Below, in pieces: positions 7,952 to 16,385 of a DNA stretch of 54,043 bases. A program made the position numbers and the translations under genes. Every line of letters begins with the position of its first letter. Position 1 is the first letter of the stretch. Where the stretch lies: assembly GCF_023806125.1 (NCBI RefSeq), contig NZ_JAMSKT010000021.1:1-54043 (forward strand), written 5' to 3'. Below the pieces are notes generated by a model, which was not told the origin of the DNA, made no database searches, and was given only the letters and a program-made list of their open reading frames with translations. The stretch comes from Clostridium caldaquaticum (GTDB lineage Bacteria; Bacillota; Clostridia; Clostridiales; Clostridiaceae).

Positions 7952-8034
7952 TATAATGCTATAATTATTTAGAGATTTATTGGGAGAACCAGTTTCAAGT
8001 ATTAACTTGTACTTGTTGTTCCCTATAGATAAAA
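7952..8034 (+). promoter_or_regulatory. promoter and structured leader of aspA-hydF
   Basis: Two overlapping TATAAT hexamers (7952-7957 and 7960-7965) lie upstream without a convincing -35. The following leader holds an imperfect stem GGGAGAAC/GTTCCC (7981-8025) enclosing CAAGT/ACTTG. CCCT at the 3' side can instead pair with AGGG (8034-8037) beside the ribosome binding site, so two exclusive folds near the start codon are possible. Not a riboswitch class I recognise. Confidence 0.4.
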
Positions 8035-8053
8035 GGGTAAAGGATTGATTAAA

Positions 8054-9454
8054 GTGGACTTTAGAATAGAGAAAGATTTATTAGGTGAAAAATATATTGA
8101 TGATTCAAATTATTTTGGTATAAATACTGTAAGAGCTATTGAAAATTTTGATTTAAAAGGCAAGTTTGTCAATTTAAATTTAATTAAAGAAATTGCTCTT
8201 ATTAAAAAAGCTGCTGCTATTGTAAATAAAAGTTTAAAAAAACTTCCAGAAGAAAAAGCTGATGCAATAATAAAGGCTAGCGAAGAAGTTCTAGAGGGTA
8301 ACTTTGATGATGAATTCAAGATTAGTGCACTTCAAGGCGGTGCAGGAACTTCTACTAATATGAATGTGAATGAAGTAATTGCAAATAGAGCAATTGAAAT
8401 ACTTGGAGGAAAAAAAGGCGAGTATAATATTATACATCCGCTTAATGATGTTAATATGTCTCAGTCAACAAACGATGTATATCCAACAGCTTTAAGAATT
8501 GCTGCTATTCGTCTTATAAGAATTTTAAGTAATTCTCTTGCGGATTTGCAGGAAGCTCTTCAGGTAAAAGAAAATGAATTTTCCCACATAATAAAATTAG
8601 GCAGAACTCAGCTTATGGATGCACTTCCTATGATGGTTGGACAGAGTTTTGGTGCCTATGCCAAAGCCATTGAAAGAGACAGATGGAGAATATACAAAGT
8701 AGAAGAGAGACTTAGACAAGTTAATATTGGCGGAACTGCCATAGGAACAGGGTTGAATGCAACAAATAAATTTATATATATGCTTACAGATGTAATTCAG
8801 GACTTAACCAGGCTTGGTATTGCAAGATCAGATTTTCCTATGGACATTACTCAAAATTGCGATGTGTTCGTAGAAGTTTCAGGCCTATTAAAATCCTGCA
8901 GTGTTAACCTTTTAAAAATCTCTAATGACTTAAGGCTTTTAAGTTCAGGTCCAAAGGGTGGAATCGGAGAACTTAATCTGCCGCAAATGCAGGCTGGTTC
9001 AACTATAATGCCAGGCAAAGTAAATCCTGTAATACCTGAAATGGTAGCCCAAATTAGTATAAAAGTAATTGCAAATGACAGTGCAATTACTATGGCAAGC
9101 TCCATGGGCCAGCTTGAGTTAAATGCCTTCACTCCTCTTATAGCTGAAAGTCTTCTTGAGTCTTTAGAATTATTAAATAAAGGTGTTATTATTTTTAAAG
9201 AAAAATGTATACAAGGAATAACTGTCAATGAAACAAGATGCAGAGAAAATCTTGAAAAATCTACTGCACTTGTAACAGCTCTTGTACATCACATTGGATA
9301 TGACGCTGCCAGCATTATTGCAAAGAAATCATTATCTGAAGGAAAGACTATAAGAGAAATTCTTTATGAAGAGAATATACTAACTAAAGAAATGATAGAT
9401 AAAATATTGAGTCCATATGAATTAACAAAGCCAGGCATACCTGGTAAAAAGTAA
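8054..9454 (+). CDS. aspA: aspartate ammonia-lyase (aspartase)
   Basis: Reversibly converts L-aspartate to fumarate and ammonia; cytosolic homotetramer of the fumarase/aspartase superfamily. The superfamily signature GSTIMPGKVNP (near residue 320, catalytic Ser in the flexible loop) is intact. Other active-site blocks are GGAGTSTNMNVNEV and NDVNMSQSTNDVYPT; the early RIEKDLLGEKYI matches aspartases better than fumarases. Length 466. I choose the GTG start because AAAGGA lies 9 bases before it; a TTG three codons earlier would touch that site. hydF follows 55 bases downstream on the same strand, suggesting cotranscription. In Firmicutes aspA is often linked to hydrogenase maturation genes; supply of ammonia for the bridging ligand is a possible, unproven reason. 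Confidence 0.92.
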   Translation: MDFRIEKDLLGEKYIDDSNYFGINTVRAIENFDLKGKFVNLNLIKEIALIKKAAAIVNKSLKKLPEEKADAIIKASEEVLEGNFDDEFKISALQGGAGTSTNMNVNEVIANRAIEILGGKKGEYNIIHPLNDVNMSQSTNDVYPTALRIAAIRLIRILSNSLADLQEALQVKENEFSHIIKLGRTQLMDALPMMVGQSFGAYAKAIERDRWRIYKVEERLRQVNIGGTAIGTGLNATNKFIYMLTDVIQDLTRLGIARSDFPMDITQNCDVFVEVSGLLKSCSVNLLKISNDLRLLSSGPKGGIGELNLPQMQAGSTIMPGKVNPVIPEMVAQISIKVIANDSAITMASSMGQLELNAFTPLIAESLLESLELLNKGVIIFKEKCIQGITVNETRCRENLEKSTALVTALVHHIGYDAASIIAKKSLSEGKTIREILYEENILTKEMIDKILSPYELTKPGIPGKK

Positions 9455-9509
9455 ATTTCAGGTGAAGCATAACTTTATATGCACCCCATCATTTAAAGGA
9501 GGAATTCTA

Positions 9510-10745
9510 ATGAGTTTAAATGAAACACCACGAGGTGAAAGAGTTCATATTGCATTATTCGGAAGGAGAAATGCTGGTAAATCAAGTATTATAAATGCAA
9601 TAACAGATCAGGAAATAGCCATAGTATCAGATATAAAGGGAACCACTACTGATCCTGTATATAAGTCTATAGAAATATTGCCCATTGGCCCCTGCGTTAT
9701 AATTGATACTGCTGGGCTTGATGATGCAGGAGAACTTGGAGAACTTAGAAAGAAAAAAAGTCTAGAAGTATTAAGTAAAACAGATATTGCTCTTGTAGTA
9801 ATAGATATGTCTGTTGGAATCACAGATTATGATAAATTTATTATAGAACAAATAAAAGAAAAGAAAATTCCTCTTCTATGTGTTTTGAATAAGATTGATA
9901 AAGCTGAAATAAAATATGAAGAAATACAATCTCTTGAGAAGAAACTAAATATACCGGTAGTAACTGTATCTGCAGTTACAAAGCAAGGTATAAAAGAACT
10001 TAAAAATAAAATAGTTTCTATATTACCTGAAGACGAAGATAAATTCAAAATTGTTGGAGACCTTCTTAGCCCTGGTGATTTTGTTGTGTTAGTTACTCCT
10101 ATTGACAAAGCTGCACCAAAGGGAAGATTAATACTTCCCCAACAGCAGACTATAAGAGATATATTGGAAAGTGATGCCATTTCCATAGTTACTAAGGAAT
10201 ACGAATTGAAGGAAACCTTAGAAGGTCTTTCTAAAAAGCCAAAATTAGTTATTACAGATTCTCAGGTTTTTCTTAAAGTAGCAGCAGATACTCCAAAAGA
10301 TGTTCTAATGACCTCATTTTCAATACTATTTGCAAGATATAAAGGTGACTTGGTAGAACTCATTAGAGGTGTCAAAGCTTTAGAAAAGTTAAAGGATGGA
10401 GATAAAATTCTAATATCAGAGGGCTGTACTCATCATAGACAGGCTGATGATATAGGCAGAGTTAAAATACCTAGATGGATAAGACAAATTACTGGAAAGC
10501 AAGTAGATTTTGAGTTTTCCTCAGGGGTAACTTTTACTGAGGATGTTAAAAAATATGCGCTTATAGTACACTGCGGCGGCTGCATGTTAAATAGAAATGC
10601 TATGATCTCAAGAATAAACGATGCCAAGGAGTATGATGTACCTATAGTTAACTATGGAATTTTAATTGCTTATGTTCATGGTATTTTAGACAGAGCCCTT
10701 GAACCTTTTCCATTAGCAAAAATGATTTGGGATGAAGAAGAATAA
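9510..10745 (+). CDS. hydF: [FeFe]-hydrogenase H-cluster maturation GTPase HydF
   Basis: Scaffold that receives products of HydE and HydG, assembles the 2Fe subcluster and delivers it to apo-hydrogenase. The 411-residue protein has an N-terminal GTPase domain: P-loop GRRNAGKSS (near residue 18), G2 threonines in KGTTTDP, G3 DTAGLDD, G4 NKID. The C-terminal cluster-binding domain shows CTHH and, about 50 residues later, HCGGC, matching the CxH...HCxxC pattern of HydF. The start is the ATG after AAAGGAGG; a frame opening 16 codons earlier lacks such a site. It converges on hydG with a shared bidirectional terminator between them. Confidence 0.97.
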   Translation: MSLNETPRGERVHIALFGRRNAGKSSIINAITDQEIAIVSDIKGTTTDPVYKSIEILPIGPCVIIDTAGLDDAGELGELRKKKSLEVLSKTDIALVVIDMSVGITDYDKFIIEQIKEKKIPLLCVLNKIDKAEIKYEEIQSLEKKLNIPVVTVSAVTKQGIKELKNKIVSILPEDEDKFKIVGDLLSPGDFVVLVTPIDKAAPKGRLILPQQQTIRDILESDAISIVTKEYELKETLEGLSKKPKLVITDSQVFLKVAADTPKDVLMTSFSILFARYKGDLVELIRGVKALEKLKDGDKILISEGCTHHRQADDIGRVKIPRWIRQITGKQVDFEFSSGVTFTEDVKKYALIVHCGGCMLNRNAMISRINDAKEYDVPIVNYGILIAYVHGILDRALEPFPLAKMIWDEEE

Positions 10746-10754
10746 TACAACACA

Positions 10755-10787
10755 AAAAATACCAGAGCACACTCTGGTATTTTTTGT
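10755..10787. terminator. bidirectional terminator between hydF and hydG
   Basis: AAAAATACCAGAG and CTCTGGTATTTTT form a long perfect stem with a short loop, with T-runs on both strands. It can stop hydF transcription from the left and the TM1266-hydE-hydG transcript from the right. Confidence 0.92.
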
Positions 10788-10792
10788 AAATT

Positions 10793-12169
10793 CTAAATAA
10801 ATAAATCTCTTTCTCCAGCTTTAATTCTCTCAATATTATCTAATACAAGCTTTTTAATATCTTCTCTAACTATTTTTTCAGCTTCACTTTTTATCAATTC
10901 TTCTGCTTTTTTATATAATTCTTCATCTCCATAATCCATTACGTACTCCATAAGAGTCATCATAGCATTAGGTCCACAGACATTCTGAATTTGCCCTGAT
11001 TTAGCAAGTCTCATAAATCTGTCCCCAGTCCTTCCACTTCTGTAACAGGCTGTACAGTAGCTTGGCAAATGCTTATCATCAATCAGCTCTTTTAATATTT
11101 CCAAGGGGCTTCTATGATCTGATATGTCAAATTGATCTACACTTTTATTTTGCTCTCTTTCCTTATATCCCCCAACGCCTGTAGAAGAACCTGCGCTTAT
11201 TTGAGATACCCCATACTTAATAAGCTCTCTTCTCATCTCTGCACTTTCTCTAGTAGACATAATGATGCCGGTAAAAGGTACTGCAATACGAGTAACAGCA
11301 ACTATTCTTTTAAAGGTTTCATCATCAATTAAATATGGGAACTCATTCAGGTTCATACCCTCAGCTTTTTTAAGCCTTGGGAAAGATATTGTGTGAAAAC
11401 CTACCCCAAATTTTTCTTCCAGGTGCTCGTTGTGCAGCATAAGTGCCAAAACTTCAAATTTAGGATCAGCCAGCCCAAACAAAACTCCTGCACCAACATC
11501 ATCTATACCAGCTTCCATTGCCCTGTCAAAAGCAGTAAGATGATATTCATAATCACCTTTTATACTCTTTGGATGCATTTTTTCATAAGTTGGCTTATGA
11601 TAGGTTTCTTGAAACAAAATATATGTGCCTATCTTCGCCTCCTTGAGTTTTTTATAATCCTCAACTGTAGTTGCAGCAATATTAACATTAACTCTTCTTA
11701 TACTTCCTGTATCAACTTGTGTACTGTAAATAGCTCCTAAAGCCTCAACAATATAATCAATATTACAGTTTACAGGATCCTCTCCTGCCTCTAGTGCTAA
11801 TCTTTTATGTCCCATTTTTTCTAAAATTTTAACTTCTTCCTGTATTTGCTCCATAGTAAGCTTTTTCCTAGGAAATTTATTATCTCTTTTATAGCCGCAA
11901 TAAATACAGTTATTTACACAATAATTGCTAACGTATAATGGTGCAAATACAACTATTCTATTTCCGTAAATAGATTCTTTTATTTCCCCTGCTATAGAAA
12001 ACATCTCCTTAAGCAATTCCTCATCCTCTAGATGAAGAAGAACTGCTATATCCCTGTGCGAAAGCCCTTTTCTTTCTCTTGCTTTTTCTAATATAGCTTT
12101 AACTTCTTCTTTCGTACTATTTTTAGTTTCCTTTAACAAGCCTTCAATATACTCATGATTAATAAACAT
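10793..12169 (-). CDS. hydG: [FeFe]-hydrogenase maturase HydG (tyrosine lyase)
   Basis: Radical-SAM enzyme that cleaves tyrosine to supply CO and cyanide for the H-cluster, releasing p-cresol. The 458-residue protein has the SAM cluster motif CVNNCIYCG (Cys near residues 84, 88, 91) and the HydG-specific C-terminal cluster motif CTACYRSGRTGDRF followed 22 residues after the second Cys by another Cys (IQNVC). Both are intact. The start is an ATG one base after the hydE stop, preceded by GGGGG; a longer frame would overlap hydE by 44 bases. It is the last gene of TM1266-hydE-hydG. ThiH is the closest alternative, excluded by the C-terminal motif and by hydE and hydF beside it. Confidence 0.97.
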   Translation of the reverse strand: MFINHEYIEGLLKETKNSTKEEVKAILEKARERKGLSHRDIAVLLHLEDEELLKEMFSIAGEIKESIYGNRIVVFAPLYVSNYCVNNCIYCGYKRDNKFPRKKLTMEQIQEEVKILEKMGHKRLALEAGEDPVNCNIDYIVEALGAIYSTQVDTGSIRRVNVNIAATTVEDYKKLKEAKIGTYILFQETYHKPTYEKMHPKSIKGDYEYHLTAFDRAMEAGIDDVGAGVLFGLADPKFEVLALMLHNEHLEEKFGVGFHTISFPRLKKAEGMNLNEFPYLIDDETFKRIVAVTRIAVPFTGIIMSTRESAEMRRELIKYGVSQISAGSSTGVGGYKEREQNKSVDQFDISDHRSPLEILKELIDDKHLPSYCTACYRSGRTGDRFMRLAKSGQIQNVCGPNAMMTLMEYVMDYGDEELYKKAEELIKSEAEKIVREDIKKLVLDNIERIKAGERDLFI

Positions 12170-12170
12170 A

Positions 12171-13217
12171 TTAAAATTTCCCCCAATCTTTATAATCTCC
12201 TCTTGACATATCAACAGAAAATCCTGCTTTTTTAATTCTTCCTTCTATGCACATTCTGCATTCAGCCGCTTCATCACCTGTGCAAATCTTGCCATCATAC
12301 AATGCATATTTTTTTCTTACACTCGTTGGCGACAAATTAGGCATCACTACATTAGCTCCTGCCTTAATTCCTTTTTCTCTTCCTATTGGATCAATGCTTC
12401 CTAAAGCTGTAGTAGCTGGCAGCAGTACCTTAGGCAGCAAAAGCCTTATTATAGCAAGCATTATAATAGTTTTTTCAAGTGTTCCTCCTTTTTCCTTACC
12501 TAATGGAGTATCCTTATGAGGAATAAATGGTCCAATACCAACCATATGAGGTTCTAATCTCTTTAAAAATACTAAGTCTTTAACATAATCTTCATTTGTC
12601 TGTCCAGGCAGTCCTATCATAAAGCCTGCCCCTACCTGATAGCCAATAGCTTTTAAATCAAATAGACATCTAATCCTGTTATCAAAACTCATTCCAGGAT
12701 GAAGCTTTTCATAAAGCTCCCTTGAGGCAGTTTCGTGTCTTAAAAGATATCTGTCTGCCCCTGCTTCATAAAACCTCTTATAAGAATCATAACTTTTTTC
12801 ACCTATAGAAAGGGTTATTGCAGTGTCTGAATATCTATTTTTAATAGCCTTGACTATTTGAACTATTTTCTCATCTGTAAAGTAATCGTCTTCTCCACCT
12901 TGAAGCACAAAGGTTCTATAGCCTAGTTTATAACCTTCACTGCAGGCTTCTAAAATTTCATCCTGTGTAAGTCTGTATCTATCGGCAAGTTTGTTTGCTG
13001 CTCTAATACCACAGTATTTGCAGTTTCTTTTACAGTAGTTAGTAAACTCAATAAGACCTCTCATAAATACTTTATCTCCGTAAGTATTCATTCTTGTTTC
13101 ATGAGCTTTTTCTATTAAATAATTCTTATCCTCATCATTTAAGTTATTAAGAAGCTCAAGAAGTTCCTCTTCCGATAAGTTGTGCTCTAAATAAAGTTTA
13201 TCAATAATGAATTTCAT
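12171..13217 (-). CDS. hydE: [FeFe]-hydrogenase maturase HydE (radical SAM)
   Basis: Radical-SAM enzyme that converts the iron-cysteine complex made by HydG into the precursor of the diiron subcluster. The 348-residue protein has the SAM motif YCKRNCKYCG (Cys near 62, 66, 69) and the auxiliary Cys set KICTGDEAAECRMC (CX7CX2C) near the C-terminus that some HydE proteins carry. Barrel features such as GGEDDYFTDEKI and the GFMIGLPGQT turn are present. It overlaps TM1266 by four bases (ATGA) and is followed by hydG after one base, so the three are translationally coupled. Biotin synthase is the nearest other family; context and the auxiliary cysteines favour HydE. Confidence 0.96.
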   Translation of the reverse strand: MKFIIDKLYLEHNLSEEELLELLNNLNDEDKNYLIEKAHETRMNTYGDKVFMRGLIEFTNYCKRNCKYCGIRAANKLADRYRLTQDEILEACSEGYKLGYRTFVLQGGEDDYFTDEKIVQIVKAIKNRYSDTAITLSIGEKSYDSYKRFYEAGADRYLLRHETASRELYEKLHPGMSFDNRIRCLFDLKAIGYQVGAGFMIGLPGQTNEDYVKDLVFLKRLEPHMVGIGPFIPHKDTPLGKEKGGTLEKTIIMLAIIRLLLPKVLLPATTALGSIDPIGREKGIKAGANVVMPNLSPTSVRKKYALYDGKICTGDEAAECRMCIEGRIKKAGFSVDMSRGDYKDWGKF

Positions 13218-13471
13218 CCTTGAATCTCCTTTTTTGATATAGCCGTTTTCACTAAAACATGGTTAATATTACCTAACTTACCAGTTAAACTGTTTATATC
13301 ATTTAGTTCTCCAAGTACTGTTATGCTAATAACTGCAATACCTTCCTCTTCAAAAGGAATTCCCATTCTACCCTTTACTATTCCTTTAAAACTAGAAACA
13401 ACTTCATTAAACTCTTTTTGACATAGTTTAGGTTCTTCTAAAATTGCACTTATTACAGCAATCTTTTTCAT
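13214..13471 (-). CDS. TM1266-family iron-only hydrogenase system regulator-like protein
   Basis: Small ACT/NikR-C-like protein of 85 residues found beside H-cluster maturases. The start KKIAVISAILEEP, the centre KGRMGIPFEEEGIAVISITV and the tail LGNINHVLVKTAISK fit the TM1266 family. There is no DNA-binding domain, so direct regulation of transcription is doubtful; a ligand-sensing or accessory role is possible. First gene of the maturation operon, with GGGGAGG ahead of the ATG and a 4-base overlap with hydE. Only about 40 bases separate it from an upstream terminator, so it seems to depend on read-through or antitermination. Confidence 0.88.
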   Translation of the reverse strand: MKKIAVISAILEEPKLCQKEFNEVVSSFKGIVKGRMGIPFEEEGIAVISITVLGELNDINSLTGKLGNINHVLVKTAISKKEIQG

Positions 13472-13510
13472 GTATTACCTTCATCCTCCCCATACAACCT
13501 ATAGTTTTAA

Positions 13511-13538
13511 AATAAAAAAGCTTTCCAAAAGGAAAGCT
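13511..13538 (-). terminator. terminator/attenuator upstream of TM1266-hydE-hydG
   Basis: AGCTTTCC and GGAAAGCT form a perfect 8-bp stem with a TTTT loop followed by a run of T on the minus strand. It lies after rnr and 40 bases before the TM1266 start. A GAAAGGAAAG sequence at 13593-13602 can pair with CTTTCCTTTT (5' arm plus loop), which would prevent the terminator from forming. Confidence 0.85.
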
Positions 13539-13688
13539 AAATTTACATAAAACTACAGCCTATGAAATAAAGCAAGGCCAATATGTATATTTCTTTCCTT
13601 TCAGATTAGAATTCTCTTTTCTGTTAGGTAATATATGCATTTATCAAATATATGAAGAATGCTCTTTATATATTTGAAGTTCTACTAT
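13539..13688 (-). ncRNA. putative regulatory leader RNA or small RNA
   Basis: Between the promoter and terminator there is no open reading frame of note but clear secondary structure: TCAAATATAT pairs with ATATATTTGA (10 bp, around 13633-13670), GCCT pairs with AGGC nearer the terminator, and the antiterminator sequence lies between them. I do not recognise a known riboswitch. It may be a leader controlling the maturation operon or an independent small RNA of about 175 nt. Confidence 0.4.
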
Positions 13689-13694
13689 GTTAAT

Positions 13695-13724
13695 ATTTTA
13701 TCAATTTTTCACTGCTGTTGTCAA
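13695..13724 (-). promoter_or_regulatory. promoter of the TM1266-hydE-hydG leader
   Basis: TTGACA (consensus -35), an 18-bp spacer and TAAAAT on the minus strand, starting just 16 bases after the rnr stop. Transcription would begin near 13688 and run through about 150 bases of leader before reaching the attenuator-like hairpin. Confidence 0.65.
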
Positions 13725-13739
13725 ATAAATTTAATGATT

Positions 13740-15893
13740 TTAAAAATTAATTTTTTCATCAGTTTCCTCTTTATCTTCCTCTTCCTCAACCAGCTCAAAA
13801 TATATTTCTCTTAAGTCTATATCTACCTTTGATACTTTAACTTTAGCCTCATCTCCAAGCCTGTATATCTTCTTAGTTTTCTCACCTATAAGACTTAATT
13901 TTTTTTCATCAAATATATAATAGTCATCATCAAAATCACTTATATGTATCAAGCCTTCAATAGTATTAGGCAGCTCTACAAACACACCAAAGCCGGTTAC
14001 AGAAGATATTATACCATCAAAAACTTCACCAATTCTATCAGCCATATATTCAGCTTTTTTAAGATCATCTACTTCTCTTTCAGCCTCCTGAGCTACTCTT
14101 TCCATTTCTGAAGATTGCTTCGAGGCATATTCTACTTCTTTATTTAATCTATTAATCCTATTTTCATCAATTTGACCATTTATATATTCTTTTATAATTC
14201 TATGAATAATAAGGTCTGGATATCTTCTAATTGGAGAAGTAAAGTGGCAATAATACTTTGCAGCCAAGCCAAAATGGCCTACACACTCTGGAGCATATCT
14301 TGCCTGCTTTAAGGAGCGAAGGAGAAGAGTGCTTACAACTGTTTCTTCTTTTTTACCTTTAATTTTTTCAATTATCTCCTGCAGTGATTTAGGATGTACA
14401 TCTTTAGTCCACTTTACAGCATAACCTAAATTGTGCACAAATTCATGAAATATATTTAATTTTTCTTCGTCTGGATCTTCATGAATTCTGTAAACAAAAG
14501 GTATATTAGCCCAAAACATGTGCTCAGCTATTGTTTCATTGCAAACAAGCATAAATTCTTCAATTATTCTATTGGCAATTTCTCTTTCATAAGGTTTTAT
14601 TTCTATAGGTTTACCTTTTTCATTTAAAATTATTTTACTTTCTTCAAACTCAAAGTCTATAGCACCTCTGCCCATTCTTTTTTTATGAAGTATATTGCAA
14701 AGCTCCTCCATAGCCTTGAAATCATCATACAGATACTCATATCTTTTTATCAAATCTTCATCTTTATCCCTTAAAATCATTGTTACATCAGTATATGTCA
14801 TTCTCTCGTTTGTTTTTATTACGCTTTCAACGATTTTATGATCTAAAACCTTTCCGCTTCTATCAATTTCCATAAAACAGCTTAATGCTAATCTATCTAC
14901 CTTTGGATTTAAGCTGCATATTCCATTTGACAGCTTTTTAGGAAGCATAGGAATAACCCTGTCTATTAAGTATACTGAAGTACCTCTTTTAAGAGCTTCT
15001 CTATCTAACGGATTTTTTTCTCTTACATAATGAGATACATCGGCAATATGAACCCCTAGTCTAAAGTTACCATTTGACAGTCTTTCTATAGATACAGCAT
15101 CATCCAAATCCTTTGCATCTTCTCCGTCTATAGTTACCATCTGAAGATTTCTTAAATCCTCACGTCTTGTATATTCTTCCTCTGGTATTTCATCAGGTAT
15201 ATTTTCAGCATATCTTTCAACTTTAGAAGGAAACTCTTCAGGCAATCCATGCTTTTTAATTATAGTTAGGATATCTATACCTCTGTCTCCTTTGTTTCCA
15301 AGTACTTCTACTATTCTTCCTTCCGGGTTTCTCCTCTTTTCAGGCCAGCTTGTTATCTCTACAATTACTATTTGACCTGTCTTAGCACCGTTCCTTTCAC
15401 TTTTAGGTATAAAAATATCTTGGTATATTCTTTTATCATCAGCTACTACAAAACCAAAATTTTTACTATCTTCATAAGTACCTATTATCGTTTTGCTTCC
15501 TCTTTTAAGAATTCTGATTATTTCCCCTTCTCTTCTCTTTCCTCCCTGTTCTTCTTTGGTTATCTTTGCTATTACCTTATCACCGTGCATTGCACCAGCC
15601 ATATTAGCTATAGAAATAAAAACATCTGGTTCATTTATTTCTGGAATAACAAATCCATAACCCTTCTGATGTCCCTGCAGCTTTCCTACCACCAATCCCA
15701 TTCTTTCGGGAACACCATAATGGTTTGTTCTAGTTTTAATTATTTCACCGTCCTTCTCCATATCATCTATAGTATCCTGAAACATCATAAATTCATCTTT
15801 ACTAATATTAAAAGCATAAGCTAATTCATATACTGACATAGGCTTATAAGCCTTCTCTCTCATAAATTCTACAACAGCTTCTCTTATATTCAA
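13740..15893 (-). CDS. rnr: ribonuclease R
   Basis: Processive 3'-5' exoribonuclease that degrades structured RNA and takes part in tmRNA-linked mRNA decay. The 717-residue protein has an N-terminal winged-helix region, OB-fold cold-shock domains (GHQKGYGFVIPE; DSKNFGFVVADD), the RNB catalytic block DGEDAKDLDDAVSIE with the metal-binding aspartates (near residue 255-270), the TSPIRRYPDL motif, and a C-terminal S1 domain (GVFVELPNTIEGLIHISDF) ending in an acidic-lysine tail. The start is a TTG with GGAG eight bases upstream. secG lies upstream on the same strand. smpB, its usual downstream neighbour, is displaced by 6 kb. Confidence 0.96.
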   Translation of the reverse strand: MNIREAVVEFMREKAYKPMSVYELAYAFNISKDEFMMFQDTIDDMEKDGEIIKTRTNHYGVPERMGLVVGKLQGHQKGYGFVIPEINEPDVFISIANMAGAMHGDKVIAKITKEEQGGKRREGEIIRILKRGSKTIIGTYEDSKNFGFVVADDKRIYQDIFIPKSERNGAKTGQIVIVEITSWPEKRRNPEGRIVEVLGNKGDRGIDILTIIKKHGLPEEFPSKVERYAENIPDEIPEEEYTRREDLRNLQMVTIDGEDAKDLDDAVSIERLSNGNFRLGVHIADVSHYVREKNPLDREALKRGTSVYLIDRVIPMLPKKLSNGICSLNPKVDRLALSCFMEIDRSGKVLDHKIVESVIKTNERMTYTDVTMILRDKDEDLIKRYEYLYDDFKAMEELCNILHKKRMGRGAIDFEFEESKIILNEKGKPIEIKPYEREIANRIIEEFMLVCNETIAEHMFWANIPFVYRIHEDPDEEKLNIFHEFVHNLGYAVKWTKDVHPKSLQEIIEKIKGKKEETVVSTLLLRSLKQARYAPECVGHFGLAAKYYCHFTSPIRRYPDLIIHRIIKEYINGQIDENRINRLNKEVEYASKQSSEMERVAQEAEREVDDLKKAEYMADRIGEVFDGIISSVTGFGVFVELPNTIEGLIHISDFDDDYYIFDEKKLSLIGEKTKKIYRLGDEAKVKVSKVDIDLREIYFELVEEEEDKEETDEKINF

Positions 15894-16004
15894 TGTAACA
15901 TCTCCATTCTCAATACATTATTACTTTTTCTTATTTTTCCTATTTATTGAAATTATATTCTTAGAGTTATCCTATTTTGACGTTTATCTTGATTTTATAA
16001 TAAA

Positions 16005-16036
16005 ATAAAAAAGTACGGCCTCACAGACCATACTCT
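16005..16036 (-). terminator. terminator after secG
   Basis: GTATGGTC and GGCCGTAC form an 8-bp stem (G-U pairs on the RNA strand) with a TGTGA loop and a TTTTTT run on the minus strand, about ten bases past the secG stop. Some read-through into rnr is likely, since I see no strong rnr promoter. Confidence 0.82.
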
Positions 16037-16046
16037 AGCAGTTTTA

Positions 16047-16280
16047 CTATTCTACTAAATTTAACGCAATTACAACTGCGGCAAATAAAATAGAACATAT
16101 AACAGTTAATCTTGCCATAACAGCTTCATAAGTTCTAGCTTTATTTTTGCTGTAATATGTATCTGTACTTCCTCCACCTATAAATCCAGATAAGCCACTA
16201 GTTTTGCTTGGCTGCAACAATACTGAAACTATTAATACCATTGAAATTATTACAAGTGCAACTATTAGTGCAATTCTCAT
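16047..16280 (-). CDS. secG: preprotein translocase subunit SecG
   Basis: Small membrane subunit of the SecYEG channel. The 77-residue protein has two membrane spans (residues 3-22 and 54-75) joined by a Gly/Ser-rich cytoplasmic loop with GLSGFIGGGSTDTYYSKNKART, typical of Firmicute SecG. GGGAGG precedes the ATG. It sits upstream of rnr, the usual clostridial arrangement, but gltB-gltD separates it from eno. Confidence 0.93.
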   Translation of the reverse strand: MRIALIVALVIISMVLIVSVLLQPSKTSGLSGFIGGGSTDTYYSKNKARTYEAVMARLTVICSILFAAVVIALNLVE

Positions 16281-16357
16281 ATCAATATACCTCCCATAAA
16301 ATTATACATTGATATTCTATCACAATAAAACTAATATTACAATCTTATTAGTGTTTC

Positions 16358-16385
16358 AAAAGGGGCGCAAAAAAGCGCCCCTTTT
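16358..16385 (-). terminator. terminator of the gltB-gltD operon
   Basis: AAAAGGGGCGC and GCGCCCCTTTT form a GC-rich perfect 11-bp stem with a 6-base loop and a following T-run, overlapping the gltD stop codon. Confidence 0.92.

Noticed and set aside
11132-11740. Plus-strand open frames over hydG
   Set aside because: Antisense to hydG, no ribosome site and no recognisable domain.
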